Of a stretch of DNA of 64,000 bases, positions 34,553-45,106 are shown in pieces. The stretch lies in the NCBI GenBank assembly GCA_029706075.1, contig JAINUG010000052.1, positions 1 through 64,000 on the forward strand. The letters are read 5' to 3'. The notes beneath the pieces are model-generated. The model was not told the DNA's origin. It was given only the letters and a program-made list of their open reading frames with translations, and did not search any database. Every line of letters begins with the position of its first letter. The first letter of the stretch is position 1. The position numbers were made by a program, and so were the translations under genes. Source of the stretch: Aldrovandia affinis. Lineage: Eukaryota; Chordata; Actinopteri; Notacanthiformes; Halosauridae.

Positions 34553-34804
34553 ATGGCAGAATCTACAAGAAAGAGAAAACAACACTTCTCCAGAGATGAG
34601 GTTGTACTTATTTTGGATGAAGTAGCACAGCATAAACAAATGTTATTTCCAAAGGCTCAGGGCAGTCTCTTCGACACAGAAGAAAAATGGGACGACATCA
34701 GCAGTGAGCAGCTTAGGACTGGGATGGCCATCAGAAAGTGGCCAGGCCTTTCCAGCCAAGCCAAAAAAAGGGAGGCTGAATTACACCATGAAAGGGTGTA
34801 CAAT
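34553..34804 (+). CDS. Myb/SANT-like DNA-binding domain ORF, truncated
   Basis: It begins MAESTRKRKQHFSRDEVVLI and continues with FPKAQGSLFDTEEKWDDISS and KWPGLSSQAKKREAEL. This is the tryptophan-spaced three-helix layout of Myb/SANT-like domains found in PIF/Harbinger accessory proteins and NAIF1-type proteins. Between DDISS and KWPGL the spacing is shorter than usual, suggesting a small deletion. The open frame nominally continues to 34870, but from about 34805 it reads into a Tc1 end, so the natural C-terminus is lost. A Harbinger transposase is not seen nearby. It is most likely a remnant of a Harbinger-type element. Expression as a small protein is possible but unsupported. Confidence 0.55.
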
Positions 34805-34806
34805 TA

Positions 34807-34984
34807 CACTGGCCGTTTAAAGTCTACACCCAGTCTCAAAAAATGTACCTTTTATTGCCTTACAGCCTGAAATTAAAACATGTTAAATCAGACTTTTTCC
34901 ACCTGGACTGTGCTCTTCAAGTCATTCCACAGGTTTTCAATAGGATTTAGGTCAGGGCTCTGGCTAGGCCACTCACGGACATTC
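34807..34984 (-). mobile_element. Tc1-like fragment
   Basis: The end CACTGGCCGTTTAAAGTC follows TA at 34805-34806. Further in, the minus strand encodes [20 protein letters not shown]-like residues with the catalytic Glu (about 34910-34980). The rest of the element is absent. Confidence 0.75.
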
Positions 34985-35340
34985 ACATTTTTGTGAGAGA
35001 GACTACAGATGAAATGTAGCCTTTGAGCTGAATCTGGTACAAAATAGTGGATGCACTAACTGACGTCCCTGTCAAATAAACCCTTATGTCCTAATATATT
35101 CATAATCACTGTGCAAAAATCAATCAAATAAATAAATGAATCATACTCGTAAGGTCATAAAATCACTCTTATTCTATAACTGTAACTGTCTCTTGTTTCA
35201 GTGAAAGTTTTAATCGCTGTTACACATACTTGTACTGAAAGGCTTTAAATAACCTCCAAATTATTTTTTGTGAGTAATCAAAACTCAGTGGACTGTTGTG
35301 TTGATGCTTTGGGAAGCCCAGGTCAGAGCTTTTGGATTTG
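34985..35340 (+). other. Fossil zinc-finger 3' flank, copy II
   Basis: It aligns with 33545-33860 (CCTTTGAGCTGAATCTGGT, CAGTGGACTGTTGTGT, CCCAGGTCAG) and with 24075-24180. It is a second copy of the same flank in direct orientation. Confidence 0.65.
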
Positions 35341-37479
35341 GGTTAGTGCTGGGTGTGACCTGGAGTTAAACTCCAAATGGAGGCTCCAGTGCTGGTCTGT
35401 ACAGTGTTGGAGCAGCTGTTGGGACTTGTAAGGCTATCTATCAGACGTCTATATAATGTCCATAACATAATGTTGCAAGTTTGTATTTTACATATTTTTG
35501 GCCAGTGGCTCACTAGTGAGAGGTGACAATTCACCCTCCTCTATTTCCAGCACAAACTGAGGATCAGTACAATCACTTCTGTCATTTGCCCAGCTGTTGT
35601 GCATTTTCAAAATCTCCCCGCTCCCTCCACAGAATCAGATGGGGAAGCACAGTTTGCCTTTTTTGCCTGAATTTTGTTTCTTTTCTGTCATGACAATACA
35701 AAAATGGCTGCTTATTAAAATATCTGCTGGTGATGGCCCTCCACAAGTGCAGGAGGGAACTTGGCTCACACACCCAGTAATATAATGATACAATATAAGT
35801 AAAATCATGTATACCCAGTGTCGGGGAGGTGCATTTTGTGATCCTGTGCAGGCAAACAGAATGTGGCTCGGCCTAATCTAAATATTCATACACTAACACG
35901 GTGCCTTCACTGACAGGTTATTACTCTTTGCGTGAAGCCAGGGTACTTAGGCATGGGTGCCAGCCTAGTCCGTATTGGATCAGCAGACCAAACTTGCATG
36001 CCTATGTCACACACCACAATATTGGGTTTCTACCTATGGGCTAAAAATGTAGGCCCACCTGTTTAAAAGCAGAGGTCCAAGGTGTTACGATTGGCCTTGT
36101 CGCATGATAGCAATATTCCTTGCCTGAGCATATTAATTCTCTCCAAATATCCGCTCAACCACATCTCTGTAAAAACCAAGCTGGTCTCCCCAGGCCCTAT
36201 TGATGTTTGGTGTCACCACGATTCTAATCACGAGGATACCAGTTACCTTGAAAAGATATCTTGTGGTAATAAGTGACCCAAAACAAAACCTGGCTTTTGC
36301 TGGGCCTTTGTGAATTTGTGAATTTGAATTGTGAATTAATCATGCATGAGCTAAAGAGGGAGGGAGCCACCCCCACCCTGATGATTGCTTGAGTTCATTT
36401 AGTTAGTTTAGAGAAATCTAGCAACTTAAGGGTGTTTCTTCACTTTCTTGCATTCTTAGGAGATCTGGTCCCAGCTCACACTTCGGCTGCATGTGTTTGC
36501 ATTTGAAGAGAGGCAAACTTGCTTTGGTATAATTTTCTTCCATTTAATCTCTTTTGTGATTGCTTCATGTCATTTTTATGTCTAGCTTTTAGTATTTGTT
36601 AAGGTAGTTGAACCTACATCTGTAGATTGGATGTTGACATTGGACATTTTAATTGAATTGTGAGTTGTACATTTTGATGAAGATTGATCCACCAGATTGC
36701 TCTGCCTATCAACAAATTAGGTGATTTAATTGATAATTGTCCTAATTGATAATTGATCAAATATCCTGTGTAGTAATTATTATATCAAATCAAATAAATA
36801 TATTTTACATATTGTAATGGTGAGCAGTTAGCTTAGCCACCACTAAGGCTGAATGTATGGGTCTGCCATTTTGTGTGTTATTAGCGGTTGCTACTTCCTG
36901 TGTCGTATAGCCACTAAGGCTAACTGACGGCTCCGGGGCTACGCGCTACCTGATGTTCCCATAGGCCTTTGCGAATGCTATAACTCCTATTTATTATTTA
37001 GTTATATTAGTGATTCAGTTCTTGTATATTTGTGAAATGGTGTTTGTTTGAAAGTAAATGTTTCCCTTGTTATGGAAGACTATTACATGTGATTCTTTGT
37101 GTTTATAAACCATGATTGTATTTGTACGTGTAAGAAGTGACCCCCAAGGGTTTTCTGTATTCTGGATACTTCCCTGCTGCCTTCCTCATAGCTGGCTAAC
37201 TAAGTTAACTGGATAACTTTCAAGATGACTTGACATACGTTTTTTTTTTTTTTTTTTTTGGCGCAAGGCCGACTAAGTTAACATGGCAACACATCCTTAA
37301 TGTTAAACCTGCTCCATCACAGGCTACCATTAAGTTAAGCTTACACACCTACCCAAAGAAAGTACTTCACACACACCTCTACAATGGCGGTACCCTTCTT
37401 GTGAGACAGCCAAGGAGTAATCTCAATACTGTTAATACTTGCCAAATATCATATTCACAAATCTACATTTACAAACACA
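35341..37479. other. Intergenic DNA
   Basis: No supported gene. It holds a T-run at 37239-37260 and A/T-rich unique-looking DNA. Short frames (for example 36082-36276) lack start context or recognisable motifs. Confidence 0.5.
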
Positions 37480-37850
37480 AATCATGGCTGTCTCAGTCAC
37501 CTGATCTCAACCCAATTTAACACTGGAGTGGCACCTGCGACTGCCATCTACAAAAAGCCAAATGATGGAATTTCTTATGGAAGAATGGTGTTGCATTGCT
37601 CCAAGAGTTCCAGACAGGAACAATCGGCAAAACCGACAAGAAAATAAATCAGTTGACTGCAAATATCAATCTAGGGCGTGCGCAGGCAGTTTCATCAAGA
37701 ACAGTCTGTCCAGAACTTCACAGGGAAGGTACTATGGTCAGGTTGCAGTGCATAAATCCCTTATTACACCGAAAAGATGCATGTTTGCGAGTAAAGTGGT
37801 GCAAAGAACACAGACGATGGTCTACTGTGCAGTCATCACCCTTCACCGTG
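37480..37850 (+). mobile_element. Scrambled Tc1-like remnant
   Basis: 37490-37600 encodes the C-terminal part ([10 protein letters not shown], then MMEFLMEEWC). It is followed by DNA-binding-half residues (INLGRAQAVSSRTVCPELHREG, LRVKWCKEHRRWS) at about 37650-37840. C-terminal sequence therefore precedes N-terminal sequence, so two fragments are joined in the wrong order. Confidence 0.7.
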
Positions 37851-39044
37851 TTCTCAACAAGTGGCCCAAGCTCTCGTTTCCTACGGTTTGTATTCATAAT
37901 ATATTATTTAACTCAATGCTAAATTAGTAAAATACTTTGTTAATCAATTCATTATTTGATTCACTTTCATTTTATTAGATTAACATTCTTTTATTTTTTC
38001 AATGAAATTCATTTATTATTTTTTGTGGCACTTGTTACCAAGGTTATGGTGTTTATACTGTACTACAGGAGGAATTTCGACACCTTCTACACTCCAGCAC
38101 AGTAGGGGGCAGCAATGCACCTTTCAGTTGGCGTACAGGACCCTATTTAACGGAACCGATGAAATAACTTCCGATTAGCAGAAATGGAATATAATCAATA
38201 CACACTGGAGGTGCAACAAAATTCATTGGACAATCAAACCGAGGGAGAGCAACAGGATATGAGCAATCACGAGTGTGTTTTTGGACAAATAATGGATGCT
38301 AGTTTTCTTTCGTGCTAGCTGAATACCCCGGTAACACATACGCATCCCATATGGGCCTGATGTCCAAATCCATCCTAAGTCTGCCGGGGAGATATTGTGT
38401 TGAGTTTCTTTTCAGCGTCGGCCAGACTTCAGCAAATGCGCATTTGGTCTGCAGAACTTTACTGGCGCTATTCTACAATTACCAGGTATTCTACAAAGTC
38501 GGTAGCATTGGATAAGTACTCGATTCTGTTTGAGTGACAGTCGTGCTTTGGTTTTGAATATCTGCACGCAAAGTGTATATATTCACGGCATATCTCAAGT
38601 GACTCATCACAGTTTCTACGCATGCACATTTCAAAAGCTAACGTTAGTTTCATCTCCTGTACTTTTTAATCTATTCTGAGGTTTTGGAAGCAGGCATTTG
38701 CTTTGATACTCGCAGAATTGTGGCCGGAAACATTATTTACACAACACACGTGTAAGCGCTTTGAGCGTCATCTATAAAAAGCGATTTATAAAAAGAGTTA
38801 CTATTATTATTAAAACAATATCAATGAGCTTTTTATCGCCAGACTTGGTGGTTTTCTAGCTACGTACGTTTGCTAACGCCACATTCTATTGTATAGTCTG
38901 ATCAAACCAATCAATGAGATACTGTATAATTATCCAAGTCATGTGAGCCATCATATGAATCAAGGTTCTAAACTATGGTCTTATTAACTTCCAGTAATAT
39001 AAAACTGCATATCTCCCCCCATATCCCCCCCCGTTTCCTTGCAG
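37851..39044 (+). promoter_or_regulatory. Upstream region, putative exon 1 and intron 1 of zinc-finger gene 3
   Basis: 38130-38290 matches the exon-1 region of gene 2 (CAATCAAACCGAGGGAGA). The donor equivalent to gene 2's CAG|GTATGTG has degenerated to CACGAGTGTG, leaving only a weak GT. Intron blocks (GCAAAGTGTATATATTCACGG) align with gene 2. The acceptor TTTCCTTGCAG ends at 39044. A short LINE-like tail (CGCTTTGAGCG, then ATTATTATT) is at 38757-38815. Confidence 0.55.
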
Positions 39045-39169
39045 GAGCTGCATTTCTGCAGGTAGGAGTCTGTCTGAGACAGGACACTGAGACAACACTA
39101 CCAGAGCTCACTGAACAGCACAGGATCAAACAGAAAGAAGAGGAACTCAATGGACTGGAGTTTGTCCAC

Positions 39170-40747
39170 ATGACAGAGACAGAGTGTGCTGCACCAGGAC
39201 TCCACACACTGGAGCCAGAGTGTGTTACAGCACACAGCGTGGTCGGTGGTCTACACCACACACACACATCACTGATAAAAACAGAAACTGATCTGGGCTC
39301 CACCTACAGTGGGGATCTTATTAAGACAGAGAGCCTCAACAGCACAGAGCTGGGATATGTGCCCCACCTGCATCCTGACCAGATCAAAACAGAGACTGAT
39401 GATGGAGGCTACCATAAGGCTGAACAGGACAGTGACTTGCAGGACATTAAATGTGTCACTATTAAATCTGATCAAATGAAGTGTGAATCCAATGAATGTT
39501 TAGTGACTGATCTCATGAATATCAATGAGGAATCTCATTTTAATGACCAAGAGAGAATTCATACAGGTAAAAAGCCCTACAAATGTACTCAGTGTGGGAT
39601 GCGTTTTATCAAAGCATGTTATTTAAGCAACCACCTGAGAATTCATACCGGTGAAATGCCCTACAAATGTACTCAGTGTGGGATGCGTTTTAGTGAAGCA
39701 TGTTATTTAAGCAACCACCTGATAAATCATAAATGTGAAAAGCCCTACAAATGTACTGAGTGTGGGAAGTGTTTTAAGTACACGTGCCGTTTAAGAAAAC
39801 ACCAAAATACTCATACAGGTGAAAAGCCCTACAAATGTACTCAATGTGGGAAATGTTTTAGCCAAGCATGTAATTTGAAGTACCATCTGAAAATTCATAC
39901 GGGTGAAAAGCCCTACACATGTGCTCAGTGTGTGAAGTGCTTTAGCCAAGCATGTAGTTTAAAGTCCCACCTGAGAAGTCATACAGGTGAAATGCCCTAC
40001 AAATGTACTCAGTGTGGGAAGTTTTTTAGCCATGCGGGTAGTTTAAAGTCCCACCTGAGAAGTCATACAGGTGAAATGCCCTATAAATGTACTCCGTGTG
40101 GGAAGTGTTTTAGCCATGCGGGTAGTTTAAAGTCCCACCTGAGAAATCATACAGGTGAAATGCCCTACAAATGTACTCAGTGTGGGAAGTGTTTTAGCCA
40201 AGAAGGTAATTTAAAGTCCCACCTCAAAATTCATGAAGGCAAAAAGCCCTACAAATGTACTCAGTGTGGGAAGTGTTTTAGCAAAGCATGTACTTTAAAG
40301 TACCACCTGAGAATTCATGAAGGCGAAAAGCCCTACAAATGTAATGAGTGTGGAAAGTGTTTTAATTACACATCCAGTTTTCGAAAACACCAAAGGACTC
40401 ATACAGGTGAAAAGCCCTACATATGTACTCAATGTGGAAAGTGTTTTAGTGAAGCATGTACTTTAAAGTACCACCTGAGAATTCATACCGGTGAAATGCC
40501 CTACACATGTATGGAGTGTGGAAAGTGTTTTAATCATCTATCCCATTTTAACGGACACAAGATAATTCACACAGATGAAAAGCCATACAAATGTATTCAG
40601 TGTGGGAAGTGTTTTAGCCAAGCATATAATTTAAAGAACCACCTGAAAATGCATACAGGTGAAAAGCCCTACAAATGTACTCAATGTGGTAAGTGTTTTA
40701 ATCAGCTATCACATTTAAGTAGACACAAGAAAATTCACACAGATTAA
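39170..40747 (+). CDS. C2H2 zinc-finger protein, gene 3 (525 aa)
   Basis: Predicted nuclear DNA-binding protein, paralogue of genes 1 and 2. The exon starts at 39045. ATG 39170 matches the paralogues' start. The upstream in-frame stretch [19 protein letters not shown] is open back to 38975 and may be coding if another start is used. The N-terminal domain has psi-K-x-E motifs at Lys37, 52, 72 and 104. The fourth site of the paralogues has become HKAE. Fourteen C2H2 fingers follow from about residue 137, all with intact zinc ligands. Fingers 6 and 7 share the helix HAGSLKS. The frame ends HTD-stop where the linker should read HTDEKPY: GAA has become TAA, and a complete fifteenth finger follows in the same frame. 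It is the longest array of the three and, apart from the lost last finger, the best preserved. Confidence 0.93.
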   Translation: MTETECAAPGLHTLEPECVTAHSVVGGLHHTHTSLIKTETDLGSTYSGDLIKTESLNSTELGYVPHLHPDQIKTETDDGGYHKAEQDSDLQDIKCVTIKSDQMKCESNECLVTDLMNINEESHFNDQERIHTGKKPYKCTQCGMRFIKACYLSNHLRIHTGEMPYKCTQCGMRFSEACYLSNHLINHKCEKPYKCTECGKCFKYTCRLRKHQNTHTGEKPYKCTQCGKCFSQACNLKYHLKIHTGEKPYTCAQCVKCFSQACSLKSHLRSHTGEMPYKCTQCGKFFSHAGSLKSHLRSHTGEMPYKCTPCGKCFSHAGSLKSHLRNHTGEMPYKCTQCGKCFSQEGNLKSHLKIHEGKKPYKCTQCGKCFSKACTLKYHLRIHEGEKPYKCNECGKCFNYTSSFRKHQRTHTGEKPYICTQCGKCFSEACTLKYHLRIHTGEMPYTCMECGKCFNHLSHFNGHKIIHTDEKPYKCIQCGKCFSQAYNLKNHLKMHTGEKPYKCTQCGKCFNQLSHLSRHKKIHTD

Positions 40748-40830
40748 AAGCCCTACAAATGTACTCGGTGTGTGAAGTTTTTTAGCCACGTACACCATTT
40801 AAAGTGCCACCTAAATTTACACATAACAGG
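40748..40830 (+). pseudogene. Fifteenth zinc finger of gene 3, beyond the stop
   Basis: In frame with the CDS after TAA it reads KPYKCTRCVKFFSHVHHLKCHLNLH. All four zinc ligands are present (split here as KPYKCTRCVKFF and SHVHHLKCHLNLH). It would be translated only by stop-codon readthrough. Confidence 0.85.
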
Positions 40831-41589
40831 TGTTATCAAACTTTTTAATCTAAATTTTTGTCAACTTTATCCAACACCCACAGCAGCCTGCAATACAGAG
40901 AGCTGTTTAACACACTACTATATGGAAGGATGACAAAAAATATGTCATACTGTGGAAATGTATCAAACAAGTGTATAGTTAAATATTAATAAGTAATTAT
41001 GATGACATTTATTTTATTTTATTTAACCTTTATTTAACCAGGCAAGCCATTAAGAACAAGTTCTTATTTACAATGGCGGCCTGGGTACATACACCATTCA
41101 CTCACACACTCACACCTACAGGGCAATTTAGACTCTCATGACCTGGCCAAGAAGGGCCCGGTAAGAATAGCTACTTTGTCATAGTCTAGTGACAAAAAAA
41201 CTTGAAAAAAACCTTAAAAAAACAACAACGAATAAACATATAAACAAGTAACAGCATGATATTATCAAGGATGTGCAAACCAGCATTTTTTTTTTTTTTT
41301 TTAGTTTAAAGTATGTCATTAATGAAATATGTAAAATAAAGGGGGGAATATGTTGGATTTGCTGAAGCTCCTTCATAGACCCGTGTGTGAACCTCTGTTC
41401 TACAATGCAGGCTTATCCAGCTCTTTTAACTTAGACATAAAGGCTTTTATTGTTCAGAAATATGTGTTGTATTCAGATTTGTATGATGTAAAGAATAGAA
41501 TAAAGGTTATTCTTATCTTAGTCTCTCATTTTAATGCTGGTATCTCGAGTGTTTTTACTGAAAAACAAATCAGTATTTGGAACAACACT
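40831..41589 (+). other. 3' flank of zinc-finger gene 3
   Basis: It shares blocks with the gene 2 flank (CTTTATCCAACACCCACAGCAG, CACACTACTATATGGAAG, CAATCAGTATTTG-like). A repeat common in fish (TTTAACCTTTATTTAACCAGG and following, about 41010-41160) is inserted. A T-run lies at 41287-41303. Confidence 0.65.
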
Positions 41590-42175
41590 TGTGGCAGCCA
41601 CTAGGGGGCGCTTGGGCCCTCCTCACCTGGTATTCCAAGCCATTCTGCTTTGGAAGGCCCATGTGGATAGTCTGTGCTCCCGATTACAACAGAGGATGTA
41701 TTTCTTGCGTAGGCTTAGGGTGTATGGGGTGAATCAAAGATGCATGTTCTTATTTTACCAGGCTGTTTAAGAGCGCTTAATTAGGTACGGGATACAGGCA
41801 TGGTATGGCAACCTTTCAGTACAGTTAAAATCCCAGCTTGCCTGTTGTACAGACTGCCATGAAAGTCATAGGAAGGAAAGAACATCATTACCTCCAGTCT
41901 ATTTACAAGCAGTCTGTTCTTAGAGGAGCACAGAAAATACTATCTGACCCATCTCATATCCTCCATTCTGAGTAAAAGGTGCAAACTTAACAGATTTAAA
42001 AACTCATTTGTGCCCACCTCAATCATCATTTTAAACAGAAACGCAGTATGAGGCTATAGGGACTGTGCAAAAGGGGAAAGTTTTACTAACATTTTTGTCC
42101 AAACAACTCATGCAATACTATGGAAAGCAGTTTGAGATTTTCTTTGTGCTATATAAATAAAATGTCTTTTTATAC
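41590..42175 (+). mobile_element. LINE 3' fragment, Rex-like
   Basis: The frame includes HVDSLCSRLQQRMYFLRRLRVYGV, a motif found at the end of fish Rex-type reverse transcriptases. Decayed residues follow, and a 3' end TGTGCTATATAAATAAA near 42147-42163. Stops interrupt it. Confidence 0.6.
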
Positions 42176-42274
42176 AGTTTTATGATGCTACGATGGGGTT
42201 GTGCAATATGTTGCTCCTACTTTTACTGATGGTACTGTATGTATGGATGTTTGTTTGTATTTATGTATGACGTA

Positions 42275-43345
42275 CATTACATTTACATTTTAAGCATTTA
42301 GCAGACGCTCTTATCCAGAGCGACTTACAAGATGTGCATTAATACAAGGTAAGAACAATCATAGTTAGCGCACAAGATCAGTGCAGTAAAACAGCAATAG
42401 ACATCATTGCAGGCGTCTGCATATCATACCTGTAACACTGGGAAAGGAAAGGTTAGTGTTTTTTTTGTGTGTTTTTTTTATAAATAAGTACAGTGTAGAA
42501 CAAGTAAACAGTGGTGACGACAGATTGACTAGATGGACAGTGTTCAGTGGTAGTGGAGTCTGAAGAGGTGGGTTTTGAGTCTCTTGCGGAAGATTGGAAG
42601 TGATTCCGCAGTCCTGACCGATTGCAGGAGGTCGTTCCACCAATGAGGGACCAGGACAGAGAAGAGGCGAGACCGCAAGGAGCGGCTGCCAGGCGCCCGG
42701 AGGGATGGGGCAGTCAGTTTGCCAGCGGAGGCGGAGCGGAGGGGTCTGGGCGGGGTGTAGGGAGAGATGAGTGACTGGAGGTATGGGGGAGCAGTACCTC
42801 TGGCCGCTTGAAAAGCAAGCACCAGTGACTTGAATCTGATGCGTGCTGCGATGGGGAGCCAGTGCAGAGAGGAGAGTAGAGGGATGATGTGGGTGAACTT
42901 CGGCTGGTTGAACACCAGGCGAGCAGCAGCGTTCTGGACTAGTTGCAGTGACTTGATGGCACAGGCCGGAAGGCCTGCCAGCAAGGAATTGCATTAGTCC
43001 AGACGTGAGATCACCAGGGCCTGGACCAGGAGTTGAGTGGCCTCTTGGGTGAGGAACGGTCGGATCCTCCGGATGTTGTGGAGGGAGAAACGGCAGGTCC
43101 GAGTGATCGCTGCAATATGGCTCGAGAAGCACAGCTGGTTGTCCAGGGTTACCCCAAGACTCCTGGCAGACTGGGACGGAGACACTATGGAGCCTTCCAC
43201 GGTGATTGACGCATCAATCATCGGGAGCCTTTCGCTGGGAGGAAGAGCAGCTCTGTCTTCCCAGGTTCAGCTTCAGGTGGTGGGTGGACATCCATGCGGA
43301 GATGTCAGCCAGGCATGCAGAGATCCGTGCCGGGATCTGGGTACG
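42275..43345 (-). mobile_element. L2 LINE, 5'-truncated (minus strand)
   Basis: Minus-strand frames 42994-43221 (LGVTLDNQLCFSSHIAAITRTCRF) and 42544-42984 (LAGLPACAIKSLQLVQNAAARLVF ... WWNDLLQSVRTAESLPIF ... RLKTHLF) form the L2 C-terminal block. They are separated by one stop in the LDYCNSLL region. The 3' end has the GGATA hairpin (42307-42321). The catalytic palm is missing. Confidence 0.9.
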
Positions 43346-43554
43346 TGACGTGTTTATGGTTTTTGTAAAGCAGCGACACTGAGTTCAAGACAAGTTTCCC
43401 TACGGGGACAATAAAAGTATATCTTATCTTATTTTTAAAAATATAAATAATTTTTTTCATTTTATTTTTTATAACAGTTTATTATTTTGTAGGTGTTTAA
43501 AGCAACATTATGAATTTAGTGTGCACGTAGATTATCTGCCAAAATAAAAATATT

Positions 43555-43707
43555 TCTGTGGCTCGGTAGATAAGGCATGGCGCTGACAAAGCTTAGGTTG
43601 TTGGTACGATTCCCATTGGAACCACATATACTGAAATGTATGTATTCAGTACTGTACTGTACTGTACTGTACAGTACTTTGGATAAAAGCGTCTGCTAAA
43701 TGGCATA
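43555..43707 (+). repeat. tRNA-derived SINE with L2-type tail (family B, second copy)
   Basis: It is similar to 6108-6255: CTGTGGCTCGGTAGATAAGGC, GGTACGATTCCC, GAACCACATATACTGAAATG. An expanded ACTGT repeat (43648-43678) precedes TTTGGATAAAAGCGTCTGC. Tc1 F is inserted at its end. Confidence 0.8.
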
Positions 43708-44593
43708 TACTACCGGTCAAAAGTTTTAGAACACCCCCATTTTTCCAGTTTTTACTGGAATTTAAGCAGTTCAAGTCCAATGAATAACCTGAAATGGTAC
43801 AAAGGTAAGCGGTAAACTGCCAGATGTTTTTTTTTTAAAGTTTAGGTTACCAAAAACTGAAAAATAATGTAAATTGTAGTTATAAAAAAAGGCCCTTTTC
43901 AGGGGAAAAACGAATGGGTTAACAACTTACAGCTGTTCTGCAGCAATGGAAGTAAATTAAGCCTTGAAAGTTGATGCAAACAATTCCTACAGGTGTCCCA
44001 ACCTTTGTTGATTACTTACAAACCCTCTGTATAAAAGCAGTGTTGGAACAGACTGTGTTACTACACCCTCTGAAGCATTATTTGGACAATATTGCACTGA
44101 AGGAAGTAGTATATTGCTATCATAATAGCAAGAAAAGGGACAAGATAATGACCCAAAACATACCTCCTGGCTATGTCAGAACTACCTTAGAAGAAAATAA
44201 CAAGAGGGTATGGGTTCAAATCACGGAATGGCCAGCACAGTCCCCAGACTTGGTTTGGGATGAACTGGACATAAGGGTGAAAGCAAAGCAACCTACAAGT
44301 GCAACACATTTGTGGGAACTTCTGCAACAGTGTTGGGAAGAACTTTCCGAACAATATTTGATTTCCATTGTAGAAAGAATGCCACGAGTGTGTTCGGCTG
44401 TTATATCTGCAAAAGGTGGCTACTTTGATGAGTCAAAAATGTAGATTACATTTTGTTAAACAAAACCATTCCATGATTCCAATTGTTTATTTGTTCTATA
44501 TTTTAATTTCAGAGTACATTGAAACATTAAACTGCGTAAATGTCAATAAAAACTGGAAAAATTGAGGTGTTCTAAAATTTTTGACCGGTAGTG
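43708..44593 (+). mobile_element. Tc1-like transposon F, deleted (886 bp)
   Basis: Ends TACTACCGGTCAAAAGTTTTAG and a complementary terminus (GACCGGTAGTG) lie between TA dinucleotides. The frame 43971-44444 retains the C-terminal third (WPAQSPDL, VWDELDIRVKAK, LWELLQQCWEEL). The NPIE catalytic segment is deleted between PDL and VWDEL. Confidence 0.9.
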
Positions 44594-44595
44594 TA

Positions 44596-45100
44596 AATAT
44601 ATTACTTCCTTTGTTCAATGTAAAACAGTGCCTACCAGTTTAAGCAAGCCATGGGCGTATTTCAAGGACCAGCAAGCTGGAGACATGCGCAGATGATGAT
44701 TTTAAGGCTTTTGTTTAGCTTAGCTTTCATCACATCCATCCTGATCCATTAAGGTTCTTTTCATGTTTTTTTTTAAATTCTTTGCAAATTTTACAACTTA
44801 TTTCATTTAAAAGTTGGCATTCCGACTAAATAAAAACAAAAAAGGTATTCAGGTAACAGTGGGTTTAAATGTACATTTCACAAGGATGGGCACAACATAA
44901 AAGATTGAAATCATATATCAAAACACAAGACGGAGGTACATATAAGCTTAAATCAAGAAAAAGGAAACTAAAATGTTTAAAAAACATGAAAAAAAGGGGG
45001 TTGGCTACCCAGAGTGCACCTCCTCTGGGTGGTGAGCTATATGACTCGTTTTTTCCAGTGGCTCACGCCCCATTTCCTCCCCGCCTCTCTCTAATCCTTC
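44596..45100. other. Intergenic DNA
   Basis: A/T-rich; nothing recognisable. A short frame at 44869-45156 has no known motif. Confidence 0.4.
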
Positions 45101-45106
45101 AAAAAG

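Noticed and set aside
42404-43132. 242-residue minus-strand ORF
   Set aside because: Proline/serine-rich shadow frame of the L2 reverse transcriptase on the same strand.
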